From: Ceratodon purpureus
Taxonomy: Eukaryota; Streptophyta; Bryopsida; Pseudoditrichales; Ditrichaceae
Length of the DNA stretch: 64,000 bases
Assembly (NCBI GenBank): GCA_014871385.1
Contig: CM026429.1
Location: forward strand, 6,120,283 to 6,184,282
Direction: 5' to 3'
Position 1 is the stretch's first letter; each line of letters opens with the position of its first letter. A program made the translations under genes and the position numbers. Shown in pieces: positions 12,607 through 23,815 of the stretch. The notes beneath the pieces were generated by a model. That model ran no database searches. It saw only the letters and a list, made by a program, of their open reading frames with translations, and was not told the origin of the DNA.

Positions 12607-12778
12607 CTCCCTCCGTCTAACTAAGACAGCATGGTTTGGTAAAATAACCTATCTAAAAAAAGTGGTTTCTAAATTTGGAAACTTATATTTAAATTTGTCC
12701 AATTTGTTTCTAAATTTATAATCGCCCTTAAATGTGCTATTATTAGCAAACCATGCTCTCTTAGTGAGAAGGAGGGAG
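12607..12778. mobile_element. Stowaway-like MITE, copy 2
   Basis: A 172-bp element with intact TA target duplications (12605-12606 and 12779-12780). The left end starts CTCCCTCCGTCTAACTAAG, the right end closes CTTAGTGAGAAGGAGGGAG. Both halves carry AGCATGGTTTG or its complement, as in copy 1. The interior again has the AAATTTAGAAAC-type repeat. Confidence 0.88.
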
Positions 12779-12780
12779 TA

Positions 12781-13317
12781 TATCATTAGATTATCAATAT
12801 GCCTGTGAAGATAAAAATTACTTATTTTTCCGTGTTATGAAGTAATAGAATAATCCAGCTTTAGCAATTATTTTTTTACTTGAAAATTAGTTAGAGAAGA
12901 TTTAAGTATATATAAAATATTCAATAGCTACAAAACCTCTAAAAATCAAGATTATTTTGTCTATCTGCTCATTTTCAAGAAGATATCTCGATTTCAATTA
13001 ATGCGAATTCAATTTGATTTTAATTGAGGCAAGTTCAATTAATTAAAAACTCAAATTTGATTATAAGGCGTATGAGATTTTCAACGCATATCCAAAGTAG
13101 CCACATGTTAGTTTTATATTTTTGAGAAATTTTTAAGTAGGATATTAATATGCAACTATATATTGTGCTCAATTATGTTGCTCTAAATCAACTCTATGGA
13201 TTAAAAAAATTACATTTATAAACCCCACATGAAGTTTTATAGAGTTAAAAATAAAATTAAACAATACCTTAATGAAAGAATTGTAGTGATAGTTTTTATA
13301 AACCGTGCATAGATAAC
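12781..13317. other. AT-rich stretch, nothing recognised
   Basis: No coding frame, repeat boundary or structured element was seen. Confidence 0.4.
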
Positions 13318-13575
13318 AAGTTCACTCATCCTTGATTGAACATTTTATTTTTTGGAAAAATAAGGTTTGTCTTCGAAAAGTTTAATTTCTAGTTCTTGTT
13401 TTATAAAAAAAATTATAAAAATAACCTTAGATGAATTAAAAATAGGTGAATATCACATAGAATAAATTATCATATTTTCCTATTTCCATCCTTAAAATTT
13501 CCAATTTTTTTTGTTTTATTTTCTTAGTATTGTTTATGAACAAACTTGGTATCAATGTACGGTACTTATATTCTT
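13318..13575. repeat. Dispersed AT-rich repeat, copy b
   Basis: Same orientation and block order as copies at 8010 and 49625, including GAAAAATAAG, CCTTAAAATTTCCAATTTTT, TTTATGAACAAAC and a final GGTACTTAT-like end. Class unknown. Confidence 0.5.
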
Positions 13576-13878
13576 AAAATCACAAATTGGCATTTGAGCC
13601 ATAAAATATGAATCAAATAGTTTTACAGTAGACATTGAGAATTAAATATTTCAAAATATTTGAAGATGAATGTAACATCTCCTATAACCATCTAGAAATG
13701 AGTTATGATGGTCTACAAGTCCCATGCCTTAAGTTTGATCATGAATCTTCAATTTCCAGATGAATTGATATCTTCTTCATTCTATTATATTTTATTTATA
13801 CTTCAAGTATTGTGTATCATTCTCACAAAGTTGATGACAATGGATCTAAGAAAGTCTACAACAACATGTCAATATATA

Positions 13879-14805
13879 TTAACTCCTAAAGTGCAGGCAC
13901 CACAGTCGTGGTGTAGTGGTTTGAGTCATGGCACACCGGTGAGGTGGTCATGGATTTGAATTCCTATTCCGACGTGGTGTTTACTACCATAATCCACCCA
14001 ACTATGGTGGGGGGTCTTGAGACCTCGTCGCATGGGTACCCAAAAAGACCTTGGGGGGATGACATGTCGGTTGTCTTCAAGGCACTTAGTGTAGAGGCAC
14101 TTAGTGTAGAAAAGTGTTTACCTTCAAAGGGGAGGAGTAGCTCTAGATTCATTATCCTTTGTCCAGAGGCCATCGGATTAGTGGATAGAACAAACAAACA
14201 CTATATTCACGTTGGCCCCTTCGGGGCCGGAGTTCTTCTCCTTCTAACTCCTAAAGTGCTTTTAAACCCAATTTACATTTTTGATTTAAATGAAGTAGTA
14301 AAAATTAATATTCTGGTGCTAAAAGTTTTAGGAAGAAGATTTTACTGCAAACTAATTGTGTGAAAGTTTTCGTGAATTTACAATTTTTTGGGAATTTTTC
14401 ATTGACAAATCCGTTTTTTTTTCATTCATATTTGGATAGTTAAAAACTTTTCAATTTAAGATATTTTTTGAATATTTTAATTGTAATTTATTCTTAACCA
14501 AATTCCTACTCAAATTACCAAGTTATCCAAGTTGAGTTTTACAAGGGTAGGCTTCAAAGTTTGACAAAAAGAAGTTCCTCAGTTGCAAAAAAATTAAATT
14601 AAATTTACTTTGATCTTTATCATCTCACAAATAAAGAAAAATCAGCTGTCCAATTTTGATATATGAATAGTATGTCAAGATGATTATAAGATTTTATAGG
14701 TAGATCTACTAAAAATTCTTAGATTGAGATTAATCGAACACAAAGTAGGAAAGAGTCTGTTTTGGCAATTTTACTTCAAAAACACCAAGAAAACTTAGGG
14801 GTTGA
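13879..14805. mobile_element. TTAA-bounded element, copy 5, split by a SINE
   Basis: Left end TTAA (13879-13882) then CTCCTAAAGTGC. A SINE interrupts it 12 bases in, and the end resumes after the duplicated target at 14245-14259. Right end AACTTAGGGG then TTGA (14802-14805), a one-base change from TTAA. Without SINE and duplication it is about 560 bp, so this copy is internally deleted relative to the 930-bp form. The nesting order shows the TTAA element is older than the SINE insertion. Confidence 0.6.
13895..14244 (+). mobile_element. tRNA-derived SINE, copy 3 (full length, 15-bp target duplication)
   Basis: The best copy of the family: 350 bp between perfect direct repeats TAACTCCTAAAGTGC (13880-13894 and 14245-14259). 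The tRNA-like head has box-A-like GTGTAGTGGTTTG and box-B-like GGATTTGAATTCC. The body has the inverted motif around CCACCCAACTATGGTGG, the ACCTTGGGGGG block, and a 12-bp tandem duplication (GCACTTAGTGTA twice, about 14082-14106). The 3' end has the perfect hairpin GGCCCCTTCGGGGCC and a TTC/CTT tail. The 139-codon frame that crosses it is incidental. Confidence 0.93.
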
Positions 14806-17800
14806 ATTGGTCATAGCTTGCAAAAAAAAGAAATCATTAACTTTTTAAATAAATTCAACCATTGGTTACAAAGACCAATCAGTTGCCACTGGAAAGAGCT
14901 CTCAAAAATTATACAAGAAGCATCCATCAACTAAACATTGTAAATTAGGACTTGCTTCATAAAAATTACACTCTCAACTTCTCAACATTTCTTCGCCTGT
15001 AACTGCACTTGAAACAAAAAAATTGCTATCACTGTTCCAATTCTGTGAGCAAGCGTACCCCTCCCAATCCACACACCAGCCTTGGATTTTTCTCAACAGA
15101 CATCTGAATCCAAATCAAAAAAAAAAAAAAAAAAAAAAAAAAAAACAAAAACAAAAACAAAAACAAAAACAAAAACAAAAACTACAAAGCCTGGAATCAT
15201 GGCCGAATTGGAAGAGTTTCCAAATGGGACATGAGCTGAGACCATTATCTTTCCATTGCCATTGCCATTGCAACCATAGCCAAGCAAGTACCAAGCTCCA
15301 AGACCAACTCCAATAACTACAAGACCTGGCACTGGTACAAAACCAAAGTAATTGTACAAAAACCAAAGTGTACAATTGTACAAGATGAGGTGATCACCAA
15401 TTAGGCTCTCTACCGTTGTCCCATCAGTCTCACGATGTGCCAAGGAGAATGTCTCACCCTGTGCACACTGCACATGTATGTCATCAACCTCTCCATGTTG
15501 CTCCTCTCCGGACCCAGGACAAGGCTCCAGTTGATCTATTCAACTGAACTGGTTCATTGGAGTAGTTGAATCTCAAGATTTTTTAAATTTACTTAAAGTT
15601 TCTGGCCGGCTGGGCTACGGAAACTATATGCTTGATTGAGGTGGGTTCACATGGTGATCAGTTTTTATGAGCTTGACAGCCTGGTTGATTGCGTCCACCA
15701 CCGAACTCGTTGTATCATCTTTATGGTGAAGATGATGTGAAGTTCCTTTGGTGGTGTCTGTTGGTGATGAGAATCATGTCAGGACGTTTTGTTAGCATGG
15801 TGGTTTCATGGTTAGTATGTGATCAGAAGAGAGTTATGATAATGTGGATCCTTAATCATGATATTGGTTTTTGTTCTTTTCTGTTTTGTGTGAATGTTTC
15901 TGGTTGGTGAAAGAGGTTTTAGAGGAGGTGAAGTCTAGGAGATTGGTTAACAGGGGAGTTTTTTGTAGCAGGATGGTGTTTGGAGTGAGTTGTTTCTCCG
16001 GATTTGCATGTAAATTTCCATAATCCATGTTGATTGAAATGGGTCTAGGTTTAATCTTTGATCTTCTTTGCATAGGTCGGTTCCAGTCCACTTCAGAGTT
16101 TTGCTTTGTATTTCACAAAAGCAGATGCCTAATGGTGTCGCTGTCGTTTGGAAGTTCACGTAAGGGCTTCCACTCAGCTAGAGCTCTGGAAGACCGATTC
16201 CATTTAGGTTAAAGCGTTTCGACATTGACAGAAAGAAGCCATCGTCGTGTGGAAATGATCCTTGTTGGGAAGGTCGGTTACAGTACCCTACTTCATGTTT
16301 TATCGAAATTATTCAATAAAGGGAGAGATATTTCACGGTGTCACTACCATTGATCTGATGAGTGCATGATAGAAGAAGTGGTGTAGGACCGATTCAATTC
16401 AGATAACAATTAGGCATTGCCAGCCTGAAAGGGTGCTTTCGCTTCGAAAATCATCCCATGTCAAGAGAACGTACAAGATTATCGGTTCATCACAATGAGT
16501 AGGAGTTTTTGATTGATTGACTCAACCACATGCCTGACACACGGGGTGTATAAGAATGTCAGACACTCACACACACAGTGCACATGGTCGCCGTGTCAAG
16601 CTAGAAATTCATGCAGGCACTGGACTCTTTGGCCAATTCCCATGTTATCTACACCTCGTTGATGCAGTATTTGATGTAGACCGGCGCTGCAAATCAGTGA
16701 GGGGGCTCAGGATAATTTCTTTCCGACATTTGCAATAATTCACATCTTGTCAAGCACTAAAAATAATTATTTGAGTATGGAGTGACCACGTAAATGGAAC
16801 ACTAAATTTGAGATACATAATTAGGGATGCATAATTAGGGATACACAAGATTGTTGGAGTACCTTTGGTGAAGATAGTCGATAGAAACATAATATCTTCC
16901 GCAATCTGCGAGAAGGAGAATTTCACCGGCCACTGATCTTCAAAGAGAATCAAATTGTCTATCGAGATCAGTTTCCGGAATATTCTTCAATGCATCACGT
17001 AGCAACGTAGAATGACAATCCTTCAAATGAGCATACACCCAAACAGACAGACCATGTTGATAATCTTCGTGATAGAGATGAGCATTGCACTTCAAAATAC
17101 ATGCCCACATGCATATGAAAGCGTAGGCTATGTCATACTAGTTCAATCAGCGGCGTTGCAGAAATTGTGCATGTATTATCCGGATGTTGTGAGAATGGAA
17201 TCGTGAAAGAAAGAAATAATTATTCTGCAAATCGATTGCATTTTGGATATTTACATCAGAGAGATTGCATATTATTTTGGCGATTTTCTCCCTATCTCCA
17301 GGTTTCCTTGTGCTGGTTTTTGGTTTGGTGACCTGGACTCAGCTCAATATATGTAATAAGCATTCTGAAGGAATCCTCTTTTAAGTTGCGCGACTGTATC
17401 ATAGTTCGTATCAGGATCAAATTGTAGAACTTGTAAAGTTGAAAGGAACACAAAATTTGTGCTGTCCTGTTGAGAAATCACCGAATCAAAACACGTCCAC
17501 CTCATATCGGTAATGACTATATATGAACCACCTCCATGCATGAATAGTGTTCGGTAATCAGACCATGTTGATAATCCATACGAAAGATGTAAATTTATGA
17601 GAAATTACAATCACGTCCCAACAAGAACCCACCCACTCAACACAAACCTCGTCATGTCATCGAATGCCCGGGATCCTCAGCAAGATGAGCAAAATTGGCT
17701 GCACTAAGATGAAATGGCTCCGCCCTCCTCCTCAGTACTAAGACTTTGTTCCTCACTGAATGTAGTCAAATGGATTTATTGACCTAGGTGTCACGAGAAT

Positions 17801-18960
17801 CACCCAGACACCACAAACTCCGTGTCAAATCTCTCTCAAGTTTTAGTCCCATTCGCATTACTTCTCGTGGACATCCACACGGTTGCACACACAAATTTAC
17901 CATAAGATCACACCATCAACAAACAAAGCTCGGTTCCATATCCCAACCTCACGACTAATTACCAGTTTAGTGAAACCTCGCCATCATTTACTGATACTAA
18001 TTCCAGTAACCAAAGGATTAATCCATCCAGGCTTGCAAAAACAACACTCTAGATATCGCCCATCCATGAAGAAGTCCCTGCAGCTGCGACCTTGACCTTT
18101 CTTCATGCAAACTATGCGGGAACTCGTAAGACCACCATCAACTGCTTACGACAAGTTTCCACAACAACGAATGGAACAAAGTGATCCATGCATTAAAAAA
18201 AACTCTCATGTGTGTGACACATCGGTGAACTTTTCCTCACGATCATCGCAACATAAACCGTTGATGGATCATCACAACGTGCTACTACTCTCCAGTGAGT
18301 CCCCTTTTTTCCATTGGTGTGATCCCATCGAAGTCAGTGATCATTCTGCAGAGCTGTGGAGATCTGCTCACACACAATGCACCTTGAGTGATTCGTCGCC
18401 ATTCGGAGAAAGTGCAAAAGAATATCAGTCCTCACGCCGTGGAAAAAGTTTCTAGAAAAAGGGAGGAGCTTCGATCGAAGGTGAATGATCAGCTACTTGG
18501 AAGCAACCATGTCATGCACGTTGTTGATTTGTTTGCTACGTCTTTGGCTTGGTTGCTTTTGCATCATGCCAGCAGTTTTTGTTCCGAATTCAGTTCTTGC
18601 TGTAAAAATGTTCCTGGTATATGGTTAGTCTCTTGGCTGGTTTTGTTGTTATGCTAGGTTTATTGCAAACATCGCCGTATTCATTAAATTGCTGATATTG
18701 TTCCATATTTATTAAATTCATTGAATTGCTGATATCATGTTTATATTGGCTGCTTAAGTAGTGTGATTTCAATTTAGTTTCTCTCTTTTTTGGATTAGTG
18801 TTGCAGAAAATATAAGTTGGTTTGACCCATTTAATAAATATGGCAATAAACATGCTATTGACCACACCTTAATTTCAAGGCCATGCAGCTAATTCAGCTA
18901 CTAGGATATAATGGTATGAAGTTTTCCTTTTTATTACTTTGTTTTTCTTGAGTCTTTAAT
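14806..18960. other. Long stretch without a supported gene
   Basis: 14.8-15.1 kb is AT-rich. 15.2-18.5 kb has a more balanced composition and several 60-116 codon frames on both strands, none with a recognisable domain or a consistent exon-intron series. It could be decayed gene or retroelement sequence, or host an unannotated non-coding transcript; I see no direct support for either. Only the simple repeat at 15117 is clear. Confidence 0.4.
15117..15182. repeat. A-run followed by (CAAAAA)n microsatellite
   Basis: About 29 A's are followed by six or seven 6-bp units CAAAAA. The order (pure A then A-rich hexamers) is typical of an expanded retroposon tail. The flanking frames on both strands (poly-Lys/Gln and poly-Phe/Val) are by-products of this repeat. 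Confidence 0.9.
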
Positions 18961-18974
18961 ATCTCATGAGAGAA

Positions 18975-19051
18975 GTGGCTATCGGATTAGTGAATAGAAT
19001 GAACAAGTACTATATTCACGGCAGCCACTTCGGGAACGGAGTTTTTCTTCT
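18975..19051 (+). mobile_element. tRNA-derived SINE, 5'-truncated copy
   Basis: Only the last about 77 bases of the SINE are present (GGCTATCGGATTAGTGAATAG, ACTATATTCACG, the eroded hairpin GCCACTTCGGGAAC, TTCTTCTTC tail). It is flanked by the 11-bp repeat TCATGAGAGAA (18964-18974 and 19052-19062), so the truncation occurred at insertion, as in target-primed reverse transcription. Confidence 0.85.
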
Positions 19052-19062
19052 TCATGAGAGAA

Positions 19063-20680
19063 CAAATTAGAGTTTGTGATTCTTTACTCAATCAGCTATG
19101 TTATTTCCAAACAAAAATAAATAAAAATTTGTGACTTGAATATAGAGAATTAGAAACTAGCTGCAAAGTTTATTCATTTGATTTTAAAAGAAAAATCATT
19201 TTTAAATAATAATTTAGCAGGAAAGATGGTATCTTATCTTAAAACATTTTAAAGAAAAGTTATAAACAAAAGGTGGTATAGAATATAGGCTTTACTAAAG
19301 GCTTTACATCTTGTAAGAAGGCTTTTTTGGCATAAATATACTATAGTCTAAAAAAATATCAAAAACTTCTTTTAATCTACTTATAATTCAAAACTATAAA
19401 CCATGATTTCCTATTAAATGTATATTTATTTTTAGTAAAATTGTAAACATTGTTATTATTGTAGGACTTTATAAATGTTTATGGCAAAAAGTTCACTTTG
19501 AAAAAAACAAGAAAATCTTGAGAAAAATACCAAAATAGATACGCACTTAATAAATATTCTGTTCTACTGATATTTTTTTAAACTACACATATTTTTTTCA
19601 AACATGTTATAATTTTCATACATTGTAATATTTATATACTATAATCTTCCAATGTGTTAGTCAACTTCCATAAAAAATAAAAAACAAAAAAACTGCATGT
19701 TCCCTTACTAGTATAGAATCAACTGTTAAGATTGAAGATAGTAATGAAGCTTTTCATTTTTTCACTTTATTCACAAAAAACACAATTATAAATTATTTTT
19801 TATTAAAAATATTTCAAATAATTTTTTAGATATGATTGCACAAGTAGTAGTAGAGATTTTTTAAGTTGATAGGTAGGTAGAAGATGCATTAATAGCTAGG
19901 GATTAGTTTCAACATCTATACAATCTATCATATTTAACATATAATCTATCTAGACAACAATGCATGACCTAAATGAATGTTTGAAGGAATTTATATAGCA
20001 ATTAAATATCTATTATTTTTATACATTTTACATGTAAAATTTATAGATGGAAATCAAAATATTGACTACTAACTTATATAAAAGCGTTGAAAAATCATCT
20101 TGAAAGAATTATAAGAAACCAACATGTTAAGAGCAATAATTGTATTATTTTTAGATTTGTAACCCAAAGTTAAATGTCAATGCAGTTCAATCTCTATCTC
20201 AATGAGACATTCTTTGATGAAAAAATACTCATATTTGAATCATAATTAAATTCTTCAACTTCCTCCCTCCATCTAAGTAGGTCTGGTCTCGATTGTTCAT
20301 TCAAATATTTTAATGTGTTTTAATGCAATTTGTTAAAGTTGAAAATGAATCCAATTAAAGCAATCAATCATTCAATTCACATGTGGCATATCATTTAATC
20401 AAATTGATGTACTACTTAACATTCAAACACCTCATTTATATTCACATGTGAAAACTCATATTCAATTGTAGATAATTTTTATATGTAATAAGCATGTTGA
20501 AGTTCATTTCTAGATTTGGTTTTATTTCTACATAGTGTGGATTATCAAAGGACGTGATGCTCAACTAGCAAAACCCACATAGATTATACTTATTATTTCA
20601 ATAATGTAAGTGTTTAATTTGCATAGTGATGCATGACTTACAAGTATATGTTATTATTAAATCTATTTATTAATGATTGG
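19063..20680. other. AT-rich stretch, nothing recognised
   Basis: Very AT-rich with long A/T runs and no open frames of note. A CTTCCTCCCTCCATCTAAG motif near 20261 resembles a degraded Stowaway end, but I found no matching right end. Confidence 0.4.
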
Positions 20681-20689
20681 GGCCATAAC

Positions 20690-21210
20690 ACAACTCAAAT
20701 AGTGTCAGTTTCATAATTAAAGAGGCCACATGTAGATTGCTCGAAGGTTATGTGTTAAATGATCATGATTATAATACAGCTCAGATGATGTTAATTTCAT
20801 AATTAACCAGGGCCAACAGTAATAAACGGTCATTTGAATCACGTAGTTTGCTCCAAGGTTATGTATTAAATGATCATGATCATAATACAATTCAAATGAT
20901 GTTACTTTCATAATTGAACAGACCCTCATTAATAGACGGTTTTTCCAAATCATTTAGATTGTTCAGAGAATGTGATAAATAATCATGGTCATAATAGAGT
21001 TCAAATAATGTTAGTTTCATAATTAAACACGCCCAGCAATAATAAACGGTCATTTGAATCATGTACTGTAAATTACTCCAATGTTATGTGTTAAGTAATC
21101 ATAGTCATAATACAGCTCAAATGTCAGTTTAATAATTGAGATTTTCATAATTGAAGAGGTTTACTATAATAGAGGATTTTCCAAATAATGAAGATTGCTC
21201 CAAGTAATGT
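20690..21210. repeat. Degenerate tandem array, four to five units of about 110-120 bp
   Basis: Each unit repeats the ordered blocks TCATAATTAA (variants TCATAATTGAA), AATAAACGGTCATTTGAATCA, TGCTCCAAGGTTATGT, TTAAATGATCATGATCATAA and CAGCTCAAATGATGT. Units have diverged by substitutions and small gaps. Nothing coding. Confidence 0.75.
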
Positions 21211-21267
21211 GGTATACTGTAACCTGAATGGAATTAAAAGTGTAGCACATTTAAATCCAAGGCTTTA

Positions 21268-21474
21268 TATCCTGGGTAGAAGAGAAGGTCTAACCGTTAA
21301 GTGGAATTTACTACCCCCGGGTGGGATTATCCCTAACTGGTTTTAGTTGGTTGTGCTTTGTGATGACTTAGTTTCATGGTCCAGAAGTCCGTTTCTACGC
21401 CCTAGACCTCGGTCTGATGAGGGTTGTATTTTACTCCTTTGCAATGATATTCTTCATTTGCCTCAAAAAAAATA
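21268..21474 (+). mobile_element. Poly(A)-tailed retroposon (5'-truncated LINE tail), copy 2
   Basis: A 207-bp insertion flanked by the 15-bp repeat AAATCCAAGGCTTTA (21253-21267 and 21475-21489). It ends in TTTGCAATGATATTC, CATTTGCCTC and an A-run, matching the tail of the retroposon at 8705. The upstream part (CTACCCCCGGGTGGGATTATCC region) is GC-richer than the surroundings. Short length and poly(A) indicate a 5'-truncated LINE. Confidence 0.8.
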
Positions 21475-21489
21475 AAATCCAAGGCTTTA

Positions 21490-22690
21490 GTATAGTATAG
21501 CCTGCAACATGTTGTTTCCTAAAAGCTAAAGAATAACACCATACAACAAATAATAAATGTGATATCAGCTTGTACAGTTCAAAAATTCTAGGAGTCTACA
21601 TATGGTTCTTGTTTTTTTGCGAGGTATGCATCTTGTTATTTTAGCCATTTCAAAAAGCCTAAGACCACAACAATTCAATTGATATTGAGGGAGGTTTGAA
21701 CATTTAAAGAATTGATATTTTATTGTTCACATCGTACTAAAACCTACTCAAATCTTACTTATGACATTTGCGTTCCCAATTTGGCTGATTTTGTCCAGAT
21801 TTAGAGTCTCACCCTCGCAGGCTTTGTCAGATCTTTGGCTGTGCCAGCGGCATCGTGCCACCTCATTGCTTGCGAGAATCTCCAACGAATATGTGTGAAA
21901 TTTGACGCGGAGGGGTGGGGGGTCGGATTTTTGGTGAGTCAGGGGAGGCTGTGAGGGCCCTGGAAACAGGCTTTGGCGAGTCTGCCATTTGGAGCACGGG
22001 TGCGGATGCTCTTACACGCACACATTGCATTTGGAACACAAATGGACATTTTATTCCATCACAGAAGCCTACACTGATCAAACACCGTCTTGGAGAAAGG
22101 CACTGCTGATGAATCCCACATCCCACTCCAAAATATTCCAGTGCTTTTAACTTACCGGTATTAAACACCGTTTTCCAATAATTAAATTCATAAAAAACCA
22201 AAAATACATATATAAACCCCAAAAGAAACCAAAAAATAAAAAATAAAAAATCACCGATATGAAAAAATCGTTCACTGAATCTGACATCCACGTAACCCCC
22301 ATATTAATAAATGAATAAATGGAGAATGTTCTGACAAGGAGGGAATCAGAGAAGATTAAATTATTGGAGGGGGTGGTCTAAAAATGAGGCCCTGAAATGG
22401 GATTCTGAAATGAGGAGTTGAATGGGGCTGATGATTGTTGGTTCCACTTGGATCCAGTTCTTTTGGTTCCTACAAACCAGGAGGAATAGGAATCAGGCTA
22501 TGTTGGGGTTGGGGAAAAAGCATCCCCAGCGCGCTTTCCCACTCTGGCCCACAGTAATTGATATGTATTTACTGGGAAGTGAACATTCTTGTATCTACCA
22601 CTCACTGCTATTGGGTTATGGGGTTCAAATGCAATACTTTCTGTAAATTTCCTTAGAGCATCCTCAGTCGTGAGAGTTTGGCTCCCTCTA
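21490..22690. other. Intergenic stretch, no supported gene
   Basis: A 142-codon frame on the minus strand (21863-22291) overlaps smaller plus-strand frames. Its hydrophobic start and Ser/Pro-rich end match no family I know, and no splice partners were found. The 22.4-22.8 kb part is mixed composition without a gene. Confidence 0.35.
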
Positions 22691-23078
22691 AGGTAGAACC
22701 ACCCATCTCCGACCGGGGACCCATAACCGATCAGTAGTCTTCTCCAATTCCAACCTTCTGTCAGATTTAAAATCTTGAGAGATCTAGAAGAAAGTATCAA
22801 GCATGATTGGTAGAAAGGGAATCATATGGAAATATTCTGGTGATCAAGTTTTGGTGTTATGGTGGTCGGTTTTAGGTGGGCCTAGTGATTACTTATGGGT
22901 GGTTTTCCGCTTTTCACTTTAAAAATCTGTAACTATTTCGAATTTGGGAATAAAATTCCAAAAAAATTTGCATTCAAGAATAAGCTTATGTCTCCACAGG
23001 GGAAAAATCCTCATCAAATTCGTCGCCTCAAAAACACATGCTCAAACCTTAACTGGTCGGAGATAGATGGTTCTACCT
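22691..23078. mobile_element. TA-flanked MITE, AGGTAGA-end group (member A)
   Basis: The left end AGGTAGAACCACCCATCTC and right end (reverse complement) AGGTAGAACCATCTATCTC pair over about 25 bases including CCGACC. Both sides are flanked by TA (22689-22690 and 23079-23080). It is 388 bp, non-coding. The first seven bases of the end are the same as in the elements at 28944, 32873 and (eroded) 50216. Confidence 0.75.
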
Positions 23079-23119
23079 TATCGGCAAAAGGGGGAGCATG
23101 AGCTTGTGGCACGGGCCAA

Positions 23120-23400
23120 CGAACTATCTATGCATCCCGTCACTGTACGGATCTCGCCAAAAGAGCTCCCGGTCTCTGCAAATTTTGCTCATTTCCCGTG
23201 AAGGAGAGTCCTCCCGCTGGCAGTCATGACTACTACCAGCGATGCTAATTACAGTCTCATCCAAGATCTAGAAGCCCACATGTAATCATATGGACCGACG
23301 CGAACCACTACGGGGGAGCCACATGTGTAGGAGGAATCGAATCCGGGACCTTTCCCCAAGAGGCCACTCGGTCCAAAGCCCGGCATATCCCTCCCGTTAC
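23120..23400 (-). mobile_element. Possible second tRNA-derived SINE (reverse)
   Basis: On the minus strand from about 23400, a box-A-like TGGACCGAGTGG is followed at tRNA-like spacing by a perfect box-B-like GGATTCGATTCC. The following sequence is GC-rich compared with the neighbourhood. It does not fold as a complete tRNA and differs from the SINE family at 6813. I could not define the 3' end or target duplication. Confidence 0.45.
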
Positions 23401-23680
23401 TCAGTCAGAGCCCGTCAAGTTCCGTTGGAGGGAGCTGACGACGGGACCTGACTGGGGTTGCTCTTACATGGGTTTTGTGTCATGAGGACTTAGGATTAGG
23501 GCGGGCTTTCGTGTATGATCGGTTCTGGTCGAATCAATAAAACAACCAGGATTGAGTTTCAAACTTCACTGGAAGAGGGTGATGGGAGAAGCATGACATT
23601 TAGTTTCACTACTTATCGGTGGCACCTTTCATTGGTTCTTTTCTTTGTTGCATTTAAGTTTAGATGCATGGCAGGTATAT

Positions 23681-23815
23681 TTGAGTGTGCGAATTAGTGG
23701 GGGTCCTTTCTACGGGTGGATATGGTTGAGTGTGCGAATTAGTGGGGGTCCTTTCTACGGGTGGATATGGTTGAGTGTGCGAATTGGTGGAGGTCGTCTC
23801 TACGGGTGGATATGG
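23681..23815 (+). repeat. Tandem repeat, 3 x 45 bp
   Basis: Three consecutive 45-bp units (23681-23725, 23726-23770, 23771-23815) start TTGAGTGTGCGAATT. Units 1 and 2 are nearly identical apart from the preceding base context; unit 3 differs at a few positions (GGTGGAGGTCGTC). Because 45 is divisible by three, the open frames through it show a 15-residue repeat, but there is no gene evidence around it. Confidence 0.9.

Noticed and set aside
13944-14363. 139-codon plus-strand frame
   Set aside because: Lies within a SINE and the interrupted TTAA element, and is not shared as an open frame by other SINE copies.
15093-15473. Minus-strand frames rich in Phe and Val
   Set aside because: Created by the A-run and (CAAAAA)n microsatellite.
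20255-20300. Third Stowaway MITE
   Set aside because: Only a weak left-end match (CCTCCCTCCATCTAAG) and no inverted right end.
21863-22291. 142-codon minus-strand frame as a membrane protein gene
   Set aside because: Hydrophobic start but no conserved motif, no splice support, and low-complexity AT-rich origin of the hydrophobic part.
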